Assembly (NCBI RefSeq): GCF_004217555.1
Contig: NZ_SHKW01000001.1
Coordinates: 3,720,001-3,784,000, forward strand
Length of the DNA: 64,000 nt
DNA from: Edaphobacter modestus
GTDB lineage: Bacteria > Acidobacteriota > Terriglobia > Terriglobales > Acidobacteriaceae
Reading direction: 5' to 3'
The translations under genes and the position numbers were made by a program. Of the stretch, positions 24,888 through 34,028 are shown in pieces (the first letter of the stretch is position 1; every line of letters starts with the position of its first letter). The notes beneath the pieces are model-generated. The model ran no database searches, was not told where the DNA came from, and saw only the letters and a program-made list of their open reading frames with translations.

Positions 24888-25304
24888 ATGGAATTAGAGA
24901 TGGAGAATGTGTCCAGCGTTGAGATGGAGGCGCCAGTGGAGCGCCTCGCCGCAGCGGCTACGCTGTTGGAGCAGGCCATGCAGCGGCTGTCGGACCGCCA
25001 GCAGCAGTCGGAGTTGACGATTGGACGCATCTCGGCGACGGTAGAGGCGGCCCTCGAAGAGCGGCTTGCCATGGCTGAAGCGAAGATCGCGCAACTGGAG
25101 GCCGAAGCCACGGCCACTGCGACGACTGTCGTTGCAAATGGGCGCAAGACTTTGCCCACGGGCATGGCGAACATGCTGGCGAAACAGGGAGTCACGATCG
25201 ATTCGCTGGACGCTGGCGCTCTCGACGCCGCGCTCGGCAGCCTGAGCGTGGAGCAGCGAATCGCCGTGAAGGCGCAACTGATGCGTGCGGGAATGTTGAG
25301 CTAG
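24888..25304 (+). CDS. Coiled-coil protein, scaffold candidate
   Basis: 138 residues from the ATG preceded by GCGAGGAG; an in-frame ATG 21 bases earlier is less well placed. Residues about 15-90 are a long acidic helix with heptads (LAAAATLLEQAMQRLSDRQQ, LEERLAMAEAKIAQLEAEAT). The C-terminal 45 residues form a small helical domain (TGMANMLAKQGVTIDSLDAG). Length, helix content and position directly upstream of the major capsid gene fit a capsid scaffold protein. This is inferred from layout, not homology. Confidence 0.6.
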   Translation: MELEMENVSSVEMEAPVERLAAAATLLEQAMQRLSDRQQQSELTIGRISATVEAALEERLAMAEAKIAQLEAEATATATTVVANGRKTLPTGMANMLAKQGVTIDSLDAGALDAALGSLSVEQRIAVKAQLMRAGMLS

Positions 25305-25353
25305 AAGACGCTCGCAGGCACTTTTTCGTTTTTGAAAATGCAGGACGAACACG

Positions 25354-25388
25354 AAGGCGTGGCTCTCGAGAGCTGCGCCTTTTCTTTT
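25354..25388 (+). terminator. Hairpin with T-tract directly before the major capsid gene
   Basis: AAGGCG/CGCCTT encloses the self-complementary GCTCTCGAGAGC, followed by TTTTCTTTT. The capsid ribosome site begins four bases after the T-tract. Confidence 0.7.
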
Positions 25389-25401
25389 GAAAGGGAGAAT
25401 G

Positions 25402-26373
25402 ATGAACGCGAAGTTTACTGAGATTCACGCAGCTGCCGATTTCATGGGTCCGGGAGCGATTGAAGTCCCCGCCTATCAGTCCGAGATTACAGACCTGGTG
25501 CGGCGTCGCGGCATCTTTGGACAACGTATCAAGCAGGTTCCCGCGACCGGCCATCCCTCGCGGTTCTTCGAGGAGACGGCGATTCCAGCCCCGTCTGCAA
25601 CGTCGGGATTTGTGGATCCGCGCAACATTGTGGCCCCGTTGGTGACCCCGACTCGCGTCGAGCGCAGTGTTCCCCTCAAGGCGCTGGTGGCCCAGATCAA
25701 CTACAACCTGTTCGATCTCGAACTTGGCCAGCAGCAGAGCCAATTCGCTTACCTGCAGGCCAAGGATCTGGCGGACACGGTGGATGGTGTTCTCCGGACC
25801 CACGACGTCGCTCTCTGGAACGGCAACGATACCAGCCTCGCCACATCGACCACGGCACAGTATTTCGGCGCTGCCAGCCAGATCGCTGCGGGTGGAAACA
25901 GTGTGACCGTGGCAACGACCGACAGCATCGTCGACAATCTCAAGTCGCAGGTTGCCAAGATGCTGGCGAATACCTCATACGGGGTTCGTCCTACGGCGAT
26001 CTATGCCAATCCCGTACTGCTCGATCTGATCGACCGCGAGATGAAGCAGGAGTTCAATGTCGTTCTGTCGACCAGGGAGATCGCTGCGGGTGTGAGTGTC
26101 AAGACGCTCTCGACGCAGGCTGGCGACCTCCCTCTGATCCCCGAGTGGACGCTGAGCTACACCGGTACTCCCGGCTCGGGAACCGCCGTTCTTCCGGCCT
26201 ACATCGTGACCGAAGACCTGATCGAGTATCACTGGCTTGGTGATCCCAACCCACGCGTCTTCCAACTCGGAGTTCCGGGCTCGCTGGCGTCGCAGTATGT
26301 GGTCGTCAAGTTCGGTGGTCTCGTGGTCAAGGGTGCGGGTTACGCGCACAGCCAGGTACTGGTCGATCGCTAA
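25402..26373 (+). CDS. Major capsid protein, HK97-like
   Basis: 323 residues; AGGGAGA precedes tandem ATGs at 25399 and 25402, and the second has better spacing. The N-arm (FTEIHAAADFMGPGAIEVPA) is followed by an A-domain-like region with a predicted E-loop (RRGIFGQRIKQVPATGHPSR). The C-terminal half contains GVRPTAIYANPVLLDLIDRE and EYHWLGDPNPRVFQLGVPG. The length and alternating strands and spine helix fit HK97-fold capsids. It follows the protease and scaffold candidates and precedes a connector gene, which supports the call. Confidence 0.8.
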   Translation: MNAKFTEIHAAADFMGPGAIEVPAYQSEITDLVRRRGIFGQRIKQVPATGHPSRFFEETAIPAPSATSGFVDPRNIVAPLVTPTRVERSVPLKALVAQINYNLFDLELGQQQSQFAYLQAKDLADTVDGVLRTHDVALWNGNDTSLATSTTAQYFGAASQIAAGGNSVTVATTDSIVDNLKSQVAKMLANTSYGVRPTAIYANPVLLDLIDREMKQEFNVVLSTREIAAGVSVKTLSTQAGDLPLIPEWTLSYTGTPGSGTAVLPAYIVTEDLIEYHWLGDPNPRVFQLGVPGSLASQYVVVKFGGLVVKGAGYAHSQVLVDR

Positions 26374-26429
26374 ACCCCAGTCGGTGCGTGCGGCGAACCT
26401 TCCGGACGCTGAGGAAGAAGGCAAACAAG

Positions 26430-26465
26430 CAGGGATCGGCCATTTGTGCCGGTCCCTGTTCTTTT
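26430..26465 (+). terminator. Terminator after the major capsid gene
   Basis: CAGGGA/TCCCTG with inner CGGC/GCCG, then TTCTTTT. It sits 17 bases before the start of the connector gene. Confidence 0.75.
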
Positions 26466-26481
26466 ATAGGGAGGTGGTGCT

Positions 26482-27105
26482 GTGGGGTATTTGTTACCTA
26501 CCGAATATGTGGAGTACGGACTCAGTCCGGAGACCGCGGATGATCTGGTCGTGACGGCGTCAGTGCTGATGGAGGCCTATTGCAGGCGCCCCAGTCTGCT
26601 GGTTACGCAATATGTGGAGAGGATCCGTCTTACATCAGGCTCGCAGACGGCGCGGCTCAGTTACCGTCCGCTTGCGGCTGCGGAGGGAGCCGATTCACCG
26701 CTGGTGCAGGTGAAAGTCCGCTTCGGAAAACCGCGGCGCGGCGAAACGGCCGATCTGTTTCGTGAACAGGTCGCCTTTGTCTTCGGTGTGCCTGGAAGCT
26801 GGAGTGACCTGGACCCGGCAAGTCTCGACATCAATCTTGCGGCGGGAGAGGTGACGTTTCCGGAGAACTTTCTCGGCCTGAACTACAACGAAGTCGAGGT
26901 GACCTATACCTCCGGTCTGACGATCATTCCCCCGGCAGTCAAGGTTGCCTGCGCGCAGGTGGTGAAGAATGCCCAGGCTATGCCGGCGATGAATGTCAGG
27001 AGCAGCCGCATCGACACGATGCAGATGGAGTACTTCGCCGGATCGTTGGTTGACGTCCAGGTGCAGACACTCTTGCGTCCTTACGTCGCGGAGAGGCTTG
27101 GATGA
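26482..27105 (+). CDS. Head-tail connector protein (gp6-like)
   Basis: 207 residues starting at GTG with AGGGAGGTGG upstream. The N-terminal helical part (LSPETADDLVVTASVLMEAY) and the C-terminal helix bundle (PPAVKVACAQVVKNAQAMPA) flank a beta-rich middle. This is the pattern of gp6-like adaptors that sit between portal and tail. It is the first gene after the capsid gene, the normal place for this part. Confidence 0.65.
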   Translation: MGYLLPTEYVEYGLSPETADDLVVTASVLMEAYCRRPSLLVTQYVERIRLTSGSQTARLSYRPLAAAEGADSPLVQVKVRFGKPRRGETADLFREQVAFVFGVPGSWSDLDPASLDINLAAGEVTFPENFLGLNYNEVEVTYTSGLTIIPPAVKVACAQVVKNAQAMPAMNVRSSRIDTMQMEYFAGSLVDVQVQTLLRPYVAERLG

Positions 27106-27109
27106 CGCT

Positions 27110-27541
27110 ATGACTCAGACCGCACGATCTCCAATTGCACTTCGACGCGCGGCAGATGCTCTGTTTTCCAGCGCTGGTGCTCGCTCCGTCATGCTGCGGA
27201 TACCCGCCCCGGCGATCCCCGGCGATCCTGCCGAGCAACTGGGGCTGGCGACGCCGCAGTTTCAGGATATCCAGCTATCGCCGGTCGTCTTTCGAAACGC
27301 TGCCACACAATCTGCGGAGGGTAAGGCCCTTCGCCGCGATCTCATCGTCTCTGCGAGCGCCGTGGAGTCACTCACTGGTTCGGCGAAATTTGCATCGGCC
27401 GATGCCCTATTTGCCTCTGCGTTCGGTGTTCTGGTCGACGACGCGCTGCTCACGATTACCGCTGCGACGGAGCTCGAGGCAGGCGGTGCTGTCTACGCCT
27501 ACAGGCTGGCACTGCGGGAAGCAATCCAAAACGCCCCATAG
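27110..27541 (+). CDS. Phage structural protein, hypothetical (adaptor position)
   Basis: 143 residues from the ATG four bases after the connector stop. The sequence is compact alpha/beta (ALRRAADALFSSAGARSVML, GLATPQFQDIQLSPVVFRNA). No membrane segment. In HK97-like phages a head closure or stopper protein is encoded here. I do not recognise the family, and the call rests on position. Confidence 0.6.
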   Translation: MTQTARSPIALRRAADALFSSAGARSVMLRIPAPAIPGDPAEQLGLATPQFQDIQLSPVVFRNAATQSAEGKALRRDLIVSASAVESLTGSAKFASADALFASAFGVLVDDALLTITAATELEAGGAVYAYRLALREAIQNAP

Positions 27542-27579
27542 ACGTGGGGAGTCATTTGCTACGGAAGAGGTTACATGTT

Positions 27580-28077
27580 ATGCAGCGTGCAAAAGACACG
27601 TTCTATATCGCCATGAGGGACCGTATCGCGTCCTTGAATCCCGCACGTACCGTACTGGTGCGGGGAGTTCTCAGGCCCGGTGTGCTGGTGGAGGAAAACG
27701 AGCTTGCCGTGGAGTATCCACCGGCAAATGCATTTCGACTTCGGTGGACTGCTCTGTCAGTGAATCCCGGCGCTGCGATGCCATTGATGAAGATGCGCTG
27801 CGAGATCCACTATTCCACAGCGGGGAACCCGGGCAATGGCGGAATGGATCGCGGGAGGTTGATAACTGTTATGGATGCGGAACTGGCGGCTGCCGTAAAT
27901 GAGGCGCCACAAAACGCTGCCAAAAAAGACTATGCGATCCCATCCGGACCAGAGGCTCCACAGACAAACATCTTTTGGAGCGACGTAGCTTTCGAGCCTC
28001 TCCAGCTCAACGGAGAACAGCTGGAACGCGTGGCAACCGTGGACGTGTACAGCTACCAGGAAGCAGGTGAACGATGA
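27580..28077 (+). CDS. Phage tail-completion-like protein, hypothetical
   Basis: 165 residues from the ATG at 27580 (GAAGAGG upstream). It begins with a helix (DTFYIAMRDRIASLNPARTV), then a beta-rich body that includes LRWTALSVNPGAAMPLMKMR and ends VATVDVYSYQEAGER. This order resembles tail-terminator or tail-completion proteins, which lie before the tail-tube gene. Its stop overlaps the next start (ATGA). Confidence 0.55.
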   Translation: MQRAKDTFYIAMRDRIASLNPARTVLVRGVLRPGVLVEENELAVEYPPANAFRLRWTALSVNPGAAMPLMKMRCEIHYSTAGNPGNGGMDRGRLITVMDAELAAAVNEAPQNAAKKDYAIPSGPEAPQTNIFWSDVAFEPLQLNGEQLERVATVDVYSYQEAGER

Positions 28078-29036
28078 GTGATCTCTCAAATGGCGTGTCG
28101 CCGGTTACACGCCGGCTTCGCGCCTACTTTGCTCCTGTGAATCGAGCAACAGGAGTTCCGACAATCTTCGATGCCGCGCGGGACGGCAGGTTTGGGCTCG
28201 ACACGCCCCCGGCTCCGTGGCTCGACCTGGGATGGTGCGAGGCTTTTCGCCGAAGAAGCGGGGAGGGAACGAACAGTGGTGTAAGCCCCCTGCAGGCAGG
28301 CTCGCCGGCGTTTACCGCAACTCAGGTACGGACCCTGTTTGAAGCCATCGTCGAGATAGAGTTCACCTGCTGGGGAAAGCTGCAGATGGCACTGGCGTGC
28401 GGCTCGCAACAGATGAATCTGCTGGAGACCGGGAACGCGGCCGCACCAAACGGAAGCGGGGGCATTGCCGCCGCTCCGGTTCCCTTGCAGCCGGGCTCGA
28501 CGGCGTCTTCGCTGCAGATTGGGTCTGCTGCGACAGGCTTTTCCGTGGGAGACCTGGTCTCGGTCGATGTGGATTACACCGGCCAGACCGGATATCTCGG
28601 TAGCGGCGTAAGTGGAACCTATCTCCGTTCTCCTTCCGAGGTGAATGGCGATCAAAACTATATCCGGCGCATTTCGCTGAATGTCGGCCGAATCGCAACG
28701 ATCAACGCCGGCGCGCTGGAACTGGAAGCTCCGCTTCTGGCCGGAGCACCTGCAGCCGGTATGCAGCTTAGCCGGATGATTGGCTTCGTCGATCGTGAGG
28801 GCGGCTGCTTTTTCCAGGAGTGGTCCGCCCTGTTTGTGATGCAGGGGGAGCAGGGCGACCGGGTGATCTATCACTATCCACGCCTCCAGACGATGCAGGG
28901 AGCCGCGGAGACGCGAGAGACTCTCTCGCCTCCACTCGATCGCCTTCGACTGGCTGGCGCCTTCCGCGCGCTCCCAGTGATCGATACGAGCGACAGCGAG
29001 AGAGTTCTGTGCTTCCGCAGTTATCTGCCGGCCTAA
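28074..29036 (+). CDS. Tail-tube candidate
   Basis: 320 residues, beta-rich, translationally coupled to the preceding gene. Segments such as GKLQMALACGSQQMNLLETG, YIRRISLNVGRIATINAGAL and VDREGGCFFQEWSALFVMQG recall tube proteins, in which the monomer is a beta-barrel with a long loop. The middle (SSLQIGSAATGFSVGDLVSV) looks like an inserted Ig-like domain. No specific family is recognised; position and composition are the basis. Confidence 0.5.
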   Translation: MSDLSNGVSPVTRRLRAYFAPVNRATGVPTIFDAARDGRFGLDTPPAPWLDLGWCEAFRRRSGEGTNSGVSPLQAGSPAFTATQVRTLFEAIVEIEFTCWGKLQMALACGSQQMNLLETGNAAAPNGSGGIAAAPVPLQPGSTASSLQIGSAATGFSVGDLVSVDVDYTGQTGYLGSGVSGTYLRSPSEVNGDQNYIRRISLNVGRIATINAGALELEAPLLAGAPAAGMQLSRMIGFVDREGGCFFQEWSALFVMQGEQGDRVIYHYPRLQTMQGAAETRETLSPPLDRLRLAGAFRALPVIDTSDSERVLCFRSYLPA

Positions 29037-29102
29037 CCCGACATCGAAGCCTGGCAGCGCCACAACGACAAACAACAGTGGGACCAAGAAAGAGAGCAAA
29101 CG

Positions 29103-31505
29103 ATGAGCTTGAGGCAGGGAGGATGGACGCTGGCCGGGATTCTGCTGGCGATACCCGGAATGCTTACTTTGCTTACAGCCCCGGCATGGAGCCAGGTTGT
29201 AACAACTGAGGTTACAGACACGATCTATCGTGCGAATGGCACTCCGGCGGGTGGGTCCGTTCTTATCAGCTGGCCTGCGTTTACGACATCGTCGGGTCAG
29301 GCGGTGGCGACCGGAAGTACGTCGGCGACGCTCAGCTTGTCTGGTTTGCTTGACATTCGGCTAACCCCGAATGCGGGCGCAAGTCCGATCGGAACCTACT
29401 ACACCGCGGTCTATCATCTGGACGACGGCAGCGTCAGTCGCGAGTACTGGGTAGTTCCCGTAAGCCAGGCGCCGGTGCATATCAGCGCGGTGCGCAGCAC
29501 GGTGCTCCCCACTTCCGTAGCGATGCAGACGGTCAGCAAGAGCTATGTCGATACCGCGATTGCTGCGGCGGTTGCTGGAGCCCCCCTCGATTCCTCGAAC
29601 CCATACGTCCTCAAGAGCGGTGCCTCAATGAGCGGGCCGTTGACCCTTGCGGGCGATCCCACGACGCCGTCGCAGGCGGCCAGCAAGAACTATGTGGACG
29701 TGAATATCGCAACAGCCGTTCAATTTCCAGTGTTCAAGGCCTCGGGAGCCTCGCACGCGCAGGGTGCCGTACCCGATCCCGGCGCAACTGCCGGAACAAC
29801 CCGGTTTCTCCGCGAGGATGGCATGTGGACTGTGCCTGCGGGAGGCGTCTCCAGCTCGGGCAGTACTGTACCCGGATCCACGTTGACGCCAGGTGCGACG
29901 GCCGACTACAGCTTTACGCAGGCTACGGGAACGGTCGTCACCGATGCGACCGGCAACGGCAACGATGGAACTCTTCTGTCCGGAACCCACGCACCGGTAT
30001 GGGTGCGGAATGGTCTAAGCTTCACATCTACCAACCCATACCAGGGAGTTACGCTGCCGGCGACTCTGAACAGCACGATGACGTTCGAGTTCGCCGTCTA
30101 CGTAAATCCTTTCCCGGCGACCAACGGCCTGGCGCAATCGAACCAGTATCCAGTCTTCCTTACGAGCAGTCTCGGGAGCAGCGGTATCAACCTGCTACAT
30201 GCCGGTCCGGTTCCGGGAGCGTACATGCCGGGAATCTTCGCCGGGGGTATGGTTCGCCTTACCAGCAGTCAGATGTTCAGTGGGTTTCATGTGCTTACAT
30301 ATGTGCTCGGCACCTCCAGTGGAAGTCCCGACCACGTCTACATTGACGGGATAGAGTATCCGTACTCTACTCAGTCTTTCTCCTTTGGCCTTCAGTCGGG
30401 CGGAAACTACTTCCTGGGCGGTGGCGGGGTTTCTCCATACGCCCAGAGCGGTACTCTGGGCACGATGTATCGGGCACGGTTCTTCTCAACTGCCCTTACA
30501 CCGGCGCAGATTCTGTCGGACTCGCTCGCACTGACCAATGAGGTGGCAGCCCGTGGCGCGGCCGTTGTTCCGCAGCAGGTTTCAAGCAATTCGCCGGTGC
30601 TTCACATCGTTGGCGATTCCATCTCGTGCTCGTGGAATGGATCGCAGTGCAACGATGCTTATTCCTGGTCGTCGCAGCTTACGTTGACGAATCAGCCGAG
30701 CTATACGCGAACGAACTGGGGCATCTATGGCGCCACGATTCAGGGGATTGTGGGGTCGGAGGCCAATCGCGTGGCAAGGCGGTGCAGTACGAACGCCGGT
30801 CAGGCCATAGCGCTGGTCGATGCAGGGATCAACGACCTGGGCAACGCTACGCCCGCTCAGACGTTCCAGTATCTGACGGGGGAGATACAGACGCTCAAGG
30901 AGGCAGGTTGCAGGGTCTTCGTGGGCACGATGCTCTCAGACGGCGGAAACAGCAGCGTCTCAGGCACACCAACCATGGATGTGCAGAAGAATGCTTATGA
31001 CGCGCTGATCCTGCAGCAGGCAAAGAGTGCCGGGGCGGATGGCATTCTGGACTTCGCCGCGAACCCGCTGCTGGGGGCCGACGGCGCGAACACGAACTCC
31101 AATTTCCAACCGGACCATACGCATCCCAGCGCAACAGGGCAGCAGCTGATGGCCGCGGCGGCCAGCAATGCTCTGAACTATTTCTTCGGTTACAACGAGA
31201 TCAATCCTCACACGGTGACGGCATTGCCTTACAGCATGACGGCCGGGGACGGGGTGATCTCGCTAGCCGGAGTTGCCGGTGCGGGGAACCTGACGTTGCC
31301 GGATTGCACGGGGCAAAGCGGAGCGACGTATCGCATCAACAATCCGCAGTCCGCGTTCGCCGTCAAGGTGACTCCATTGAATGCCAACCAGCTGATCAAT
31401 GGAATTGCCTTCGGAAGTCCGGTGACGGTGCCTTCCAATGGAACCCTCACTCTGCGGGATGTTCCAAATCCCAGGACCGTGAGCGGCTGTCATTGGGAGA
31501 TGTAA
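29103..31505 (+). CDS. Tail fibre with signal peptide, LamG-like domain and SGNH hydrolase
   Basis: 800 residues. Residues 1-31 form a clear signal peptide (a hydrophobic run, then TAPAWSQ), which is odd for a virion part. Residues ~130-200 hold two tail-fibre repeats ending SKSYVD and SKNYVD, with GPLTLAGDPTTPSQAA between. About 255-460 is a LamG/concanavalin-like domain. About 500-690 is an SGNH esterase: block I GDSIS with Ser506, the Asn block GINDLGN, and the catalytic Asp671 and His674 in PDHTHPS. A C-terminal beta cap follows. It could bind and deacetylate surface polysaccharide. It precedes the terminase gene. Confidence 0.78.
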   Translation: MSLRQGGWTLAGILLAIPGMLTLLTAPAWSQVVTTEVTDTIYRANGTPAGGSVLISWPAFTTSSGQAVATGSTSATLSLSGLLDIRLTPNAGASPIGTYYTAVYHLDDGSVSREYWVVPVSQAPVHISAVRSTVLPTSVAMQTVSKSYVDTAIAAAVAGAPLDSSNPYVLKSGASMSGPLTLAGDPTTPSQAASKNYVDVNIATAVQFPVFKASGASHAQGAVPDPGATAGTTRFLREDGMWTVPAGGVSSSGSTVPGSTLTPGATADYSFTQATGTVVTDATGNGNDGTLLSGTHAPVWVRNGLSFTSTNPYQGVTLPATLNSTMTFEFAVYVNPFPATNGLAQSNQYPVFLTSSLGSSGINLLHAGPVPGAYMPGIFAGGMVRLTSSQMFSGFHVLTYVLGTSSGSPDHVYIDGIEYPYSTQSFSFGLQSGGNYFLGGGGVSPYAQSGTLGTMYRARFFSTALTPAQILSDSLALTNEVAARGAAVVPQQVSSNSPVLHIVGDSISCSWNGSQCNDAYSWSSQLTLTNQPSYTRTNWGIYGATIQGIVGSEANRVARRCSTNAGQAIALVDAGINDLGNATPAQTFQYLTGEIQTLKEAGCRVFVGTMLSDGGNSSVSGTPTMDVQKNAYDALILQQAKSAGADGILDFAANPLLGADGANTNSNFQPDHTHPSATGQQLMAAAASNALNYFFGYNEINPHTVTALPYSMTAGDGVISLAGVAGAGNLTLPDCTGQSGATYRINNPQSAFAVKVTPLNANQLINGIAFGSPVTVPSNGTLTLRDVPNPRTVSGCHWEM

Positions 31506-31516
31506 TCGCAGCGGAG

Positions 31517-31552
31517 AGCGGCGGTCAGAGCAGAGGAGCTCTGGCCGCCGCT
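31517..31552. repeat. 15-bp stem hairpin between tail fibre and terminase genes
   Basis: AGCGGCGGTCAGAGC pairs with GCTCTGGCCGCCGCT (one G-T pair) across a short loop. There is no T-tract. It may be a processing site or weak terminator. Confidence 0.6.
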
Positions 31553-31586
31553 TCGTGTGGCAAAGAGCTAAAAGAAGAAATGGCGG

Positions 31587-33053
31587 GTGGAGATGACATG
31601 GGATGTAGATGGATTGTTGAAGCTGGGAGTGGAGATCGACACCAACCCGGAGAAGATGATCGATGCGATTAAACATCATCTGAAGGTGCGCGATCGATAT
31701 GGGCTGATACAGCCCCTCGAAGCGAATGCGGTGCAGCGCGCCTTCGAAGCGAGGCGCGAACGATGGAATATCGTTCTGAAGGCGCGGCAGATGGGCGTGA
31801 CGACCTGGGTTGCGGCGAGGCTGTTTCTGAAGACCATTACGGCTGGCGGCGTGCTGACCGTACAGGTGGCGCAGACTCGCGAAGCTGCGGAGGGAATCTT
31901 CCGCATGGTGCAGCGTTTCTGGGATCAGTTGCCGCAGGAGGCTCGAGAGGGTCCGCTGCGGCGCAGCCGTGCCAACGTGGGGCAGATGTGCTTTCCAGAG
32001 CTGGATAGCGAGTTTCGCATTCTCAGCGCTGGCGATGAGGGCGCGGGACGCGGGCTTTCGATCCAGAATCTGCACCTGAGCGAGGTGAGTCGCTGGCCGG
32101 GCGATGCGCAGGAGACTCTCGCCGGGCTGCGTGCCGCCCTTTCGCCGGCAGGGGAGATGATCATCGAGTCCACCCCGAATGGAGCCTATGGCTGCTTCTA
32201 CAGTGAGTGGAACCGGGCTGCGGCGAATGGTACGGTACAGCACTTCTTCCCATGGTGGATGGAGTCGGCTTATGTAGCAGGTGCAGTTACAGATCTGACT
32301 CCCAAGGAGAAGACTCTGGTTCTGGCACACGGCCTGACGGCACAGCAGATCGGATTCCGGCGAAACCTTGAGACCAGCTATCAGGGTCTGCGATCGCAGG
32401 AGTTTGCGGAAGACGCGGTTACCTGCTTTCGCGCGACCGGTGACTGCTGCTTCGATGTTGCGGCGATCGAAGAGAGGCTTGCGAAGACATCGGCTCCGAT
32501 CGAGACGCGGCGCGGAGGTGCGTTGCAGCTCTGGCTGCCTCCGCTTCCGGGCAATCGCTACCTGGTGGCGGTCGATACGGCGGGCGGCGGGTCGGAGGGA
32601 GACTATGCCGCCGTGCAGGTGATCGAGCTCCATACCGGTCTGCAGTGTGCCGAGCTGCGGCAGAAGCTGGGCCCGCTGGAACTGGCAGGCGCAGCGGTGG
32701 ATCTCGCACGGGAGTATGGGAGCGCAAAGATCGCCGTCGAGCGAAATAATCATGGCTCCGGCGTGCTGGCGTACCTGGACAGTGTGCATCGGTATGCCAA
32801 TGTCTATGAGATGGACGGAGCGGCGGGCTGGCTGACGACCGCAGGAAACAAGCCGCGAATGATTGGCCGGATGGGCGCGCTTCTGGTCCAGTCGCCGGAG
32901 ATGTTTGCCAGTTCGGTGCTGCTGGGGGAGTGCAGAACCTTTGTGAACTGGCCGAACGGACGCACCGGTGCCGCAGCGGGCGCGCATGACGACTGCCTGA
33001 TGGCGATGGCCATCGCGCAGTCGGTGCGGGCGGAGATGCTGACGCGTGCATAA
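31587..33053 (+). CDS. Terminase large subunit
   Basis: 488 residues starting at GTG (an ATG two codons later is possible). ATPase: a Walker-A-like KARQMGVTT at 65-73, Walker B LHLSE at 162-166 with Glu166 as catalytic carboxylate, and coupling motif STPNG at 195-199. RNase-H-like nuclease: Asp330 in VAVDTAGG, Glu385 in VERNNHG and Asp468/469 in GAHDDC, so the metal triad is complete. It packages DNA into the capsid and cuts it. No small-terminase gene precedes it, and it lies after the tail fibre rather than before the portal and capsid genes. Confidence 0.92.
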   Translation: MEMTWDVDGLLKLGVEIDTNPEKMIDAIKHHLKVRDRYGLIQPLEANAVQRAFEARRERWNIVLKARQMGVTTWVAARLFLKTITAGGVLTVQVAQTREAAEGIFRMVQRFWDQLPQEAREGPLRRSRANVGQMCFPELDSEFRILSAGDEGAGRGLSIQNLHLSEVSRWPGDAQETLAGLRAALSPAGEMIIESTPNGAYGCFYSEWNRAAANGTVQHFFPWWMESAYVAGAVTDLTPKEKTLVLAHGLTAQQIGFRRNLETSYQGLRSQEFAEDAVTCFRATGDCCFDVAAIEERLAKTSAPIETRRGGALQLWLPPLPGNRYLVAVDTAGGGSEGDYAAVQVIELHTGLQCAELRQKLGPLELAGAAVDLAREYGSAKIAVERNNHGSGVLAYLDSVHRYANVYEMDGAAGWLTTAGNKPRMIGRMGALLVQSPEMFASSVLLGECRTFVNWPNGRTGAAAGAHDDCLMAMAIAQSVRAEMLTRA

Positions 33054-33061
33054 CGGGATCC

Positions 33062-33094
33062 GGGCGGCAGAGAGCTGGTGGGGCTCGGCCGCCC
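33062..33094. repeat. Inverted repeat between terminase and HipA-like genes
   Basis: GGGCGGC pairs with GCCGCCC across a 19-base interior, in the 78-base gap. Confidence 0.4.
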
Positions 33095-33131
33095 ACACCC
33101 TGTATTCTGCTGTTGCGAGAGGAAGGCAGAT

Positions 33132-33998
33132 TTGGCGGTACTTGCAGTGCAGGCGATTCGACGGATGCGGGGAGGCGCGCAGAGCCAGCTGATGCTGGGT
33201 GCGGACGGAAAGCTGTGGGTGGTGAAGTTTCAGAACAATCCGCAGCACTGCCGCGTGCTCGCCAACGAATTCCTGGCGACCCGGTTGGCTGCCGTGGCCG
33301 GGCTTACCGTGCCGTTGTGCGATGTCGTCGAGGTGACGGATTGGCTGGTCGCAAACACGCTGGACATGGTGGTTGAGCTTCCTCGGGGACAGCGCGAGCG
33401 ATACAGACCGGGGCTGCAGTTCGGATCGCAGTTTGTGGGTGGGCTGATGCCGGGACAGGTGGTGGACTACCTTCCCGATCCGCATCTCGACGAGGTGAGA
33501 AACCTGCGGGAGTTTGCCGGAATGCTTGTGATCGATAAGTGGGCGGGAAACTGCAACGGACGCCAGGCGGTCTTTGAGCGCAGGCCGCGTGAGCGCAAGT
33601 ATCGCGCGACCTTCATCGATCAGGGGTTCTGCTTCAACGCGGGCGAGTGGAACTTTCCCGACTCGCCGCTGCGGGGCGTCTATCAGCGCAACCGCGTCTA
33701 TGCGTCGGTGACGGGATGGGAGAGCTTTGAACCGTGGCTGAGCAAGGTTGAGGCGATGGAGGCAGATACAGTCTGGAGGATCGCCGAGCAGGTTCCGCCG
33801 GAGTGGTATGGCGGCGATACCACGGTGCTCGAGCGCCTGATGGAACAGATGCTTGTGCGGCGGTCGCGGGTACGCGAGCTGATCGCGTCGTTCCGCGACT
33901 CGAACCGGGAGCCCTTCCCGATGTGGAACAAGGTTACCAAGGTTGTTGTGCCCCGGCAGTTCGCGGAGGCGGGCGGTGCGGGAACATTTGTAATGTAG
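33132..33998 (+). CDS. HipA-like kinase (HipA_2 family)
   Basis: 288 residues when started at the TTG at 33132, which has GAGGAAGG upstream; the longer frame has a cysteine-rich, unlikely N-terminus. Kinase residues look intact: nucleotide lysine K32 in LWVVKF, catalytic Asp135 with Asn140/142 in VIDKWAGNCN, and metal-binding Asp163 in FIDQG. These proteins are shorter than HipA toxins and lack the N-terminal HipA domain. The gene is followed by a DUF3037 gene, its usual partner as I recall. Target unknown; a regulatory, toxin-like or anti-phage role is possible. It sits between terminase and portal genes. Confidence 0.8.
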   Translation: MAVLAVQAIRRMRGGAQSQLMLGADGKLWVVKFQNNPQHCRVLANEFLATRLAAVAGLTVPLCDVVEVTDWLVANTLDMVVELPRGQRERYRPGLQFGSQFVGGLMPGQVVDYLPDPHLDEVRNLREFAGMLVIDKWAGNCNGRQAVFERRPRERKYRATFIDQGFCFNAGEWNFPDSPLRGVYQRNRVYASVTGWESFEPWLSKVEAMEADTVWRIAEQVPPEWYGGDTTVLERLMEQMLVRRSRVRELIASFRDSNREPFPMWNKVTKVVVPRQFAEAGGAGTFVM

Positions 33999-34028
33999 GG
34001 AAGCTGAAGGCTGCATTTTGGAGGTTGA

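Noticed and set aside
33078..33131. N-terminal extension of the HipA-like kinase frame
   Set aside because: It is cysteine-rich, lacks a ribosome site and includes part of the inverted repeat; the TTG at 33132 has GAGGAAGG at good spacing.
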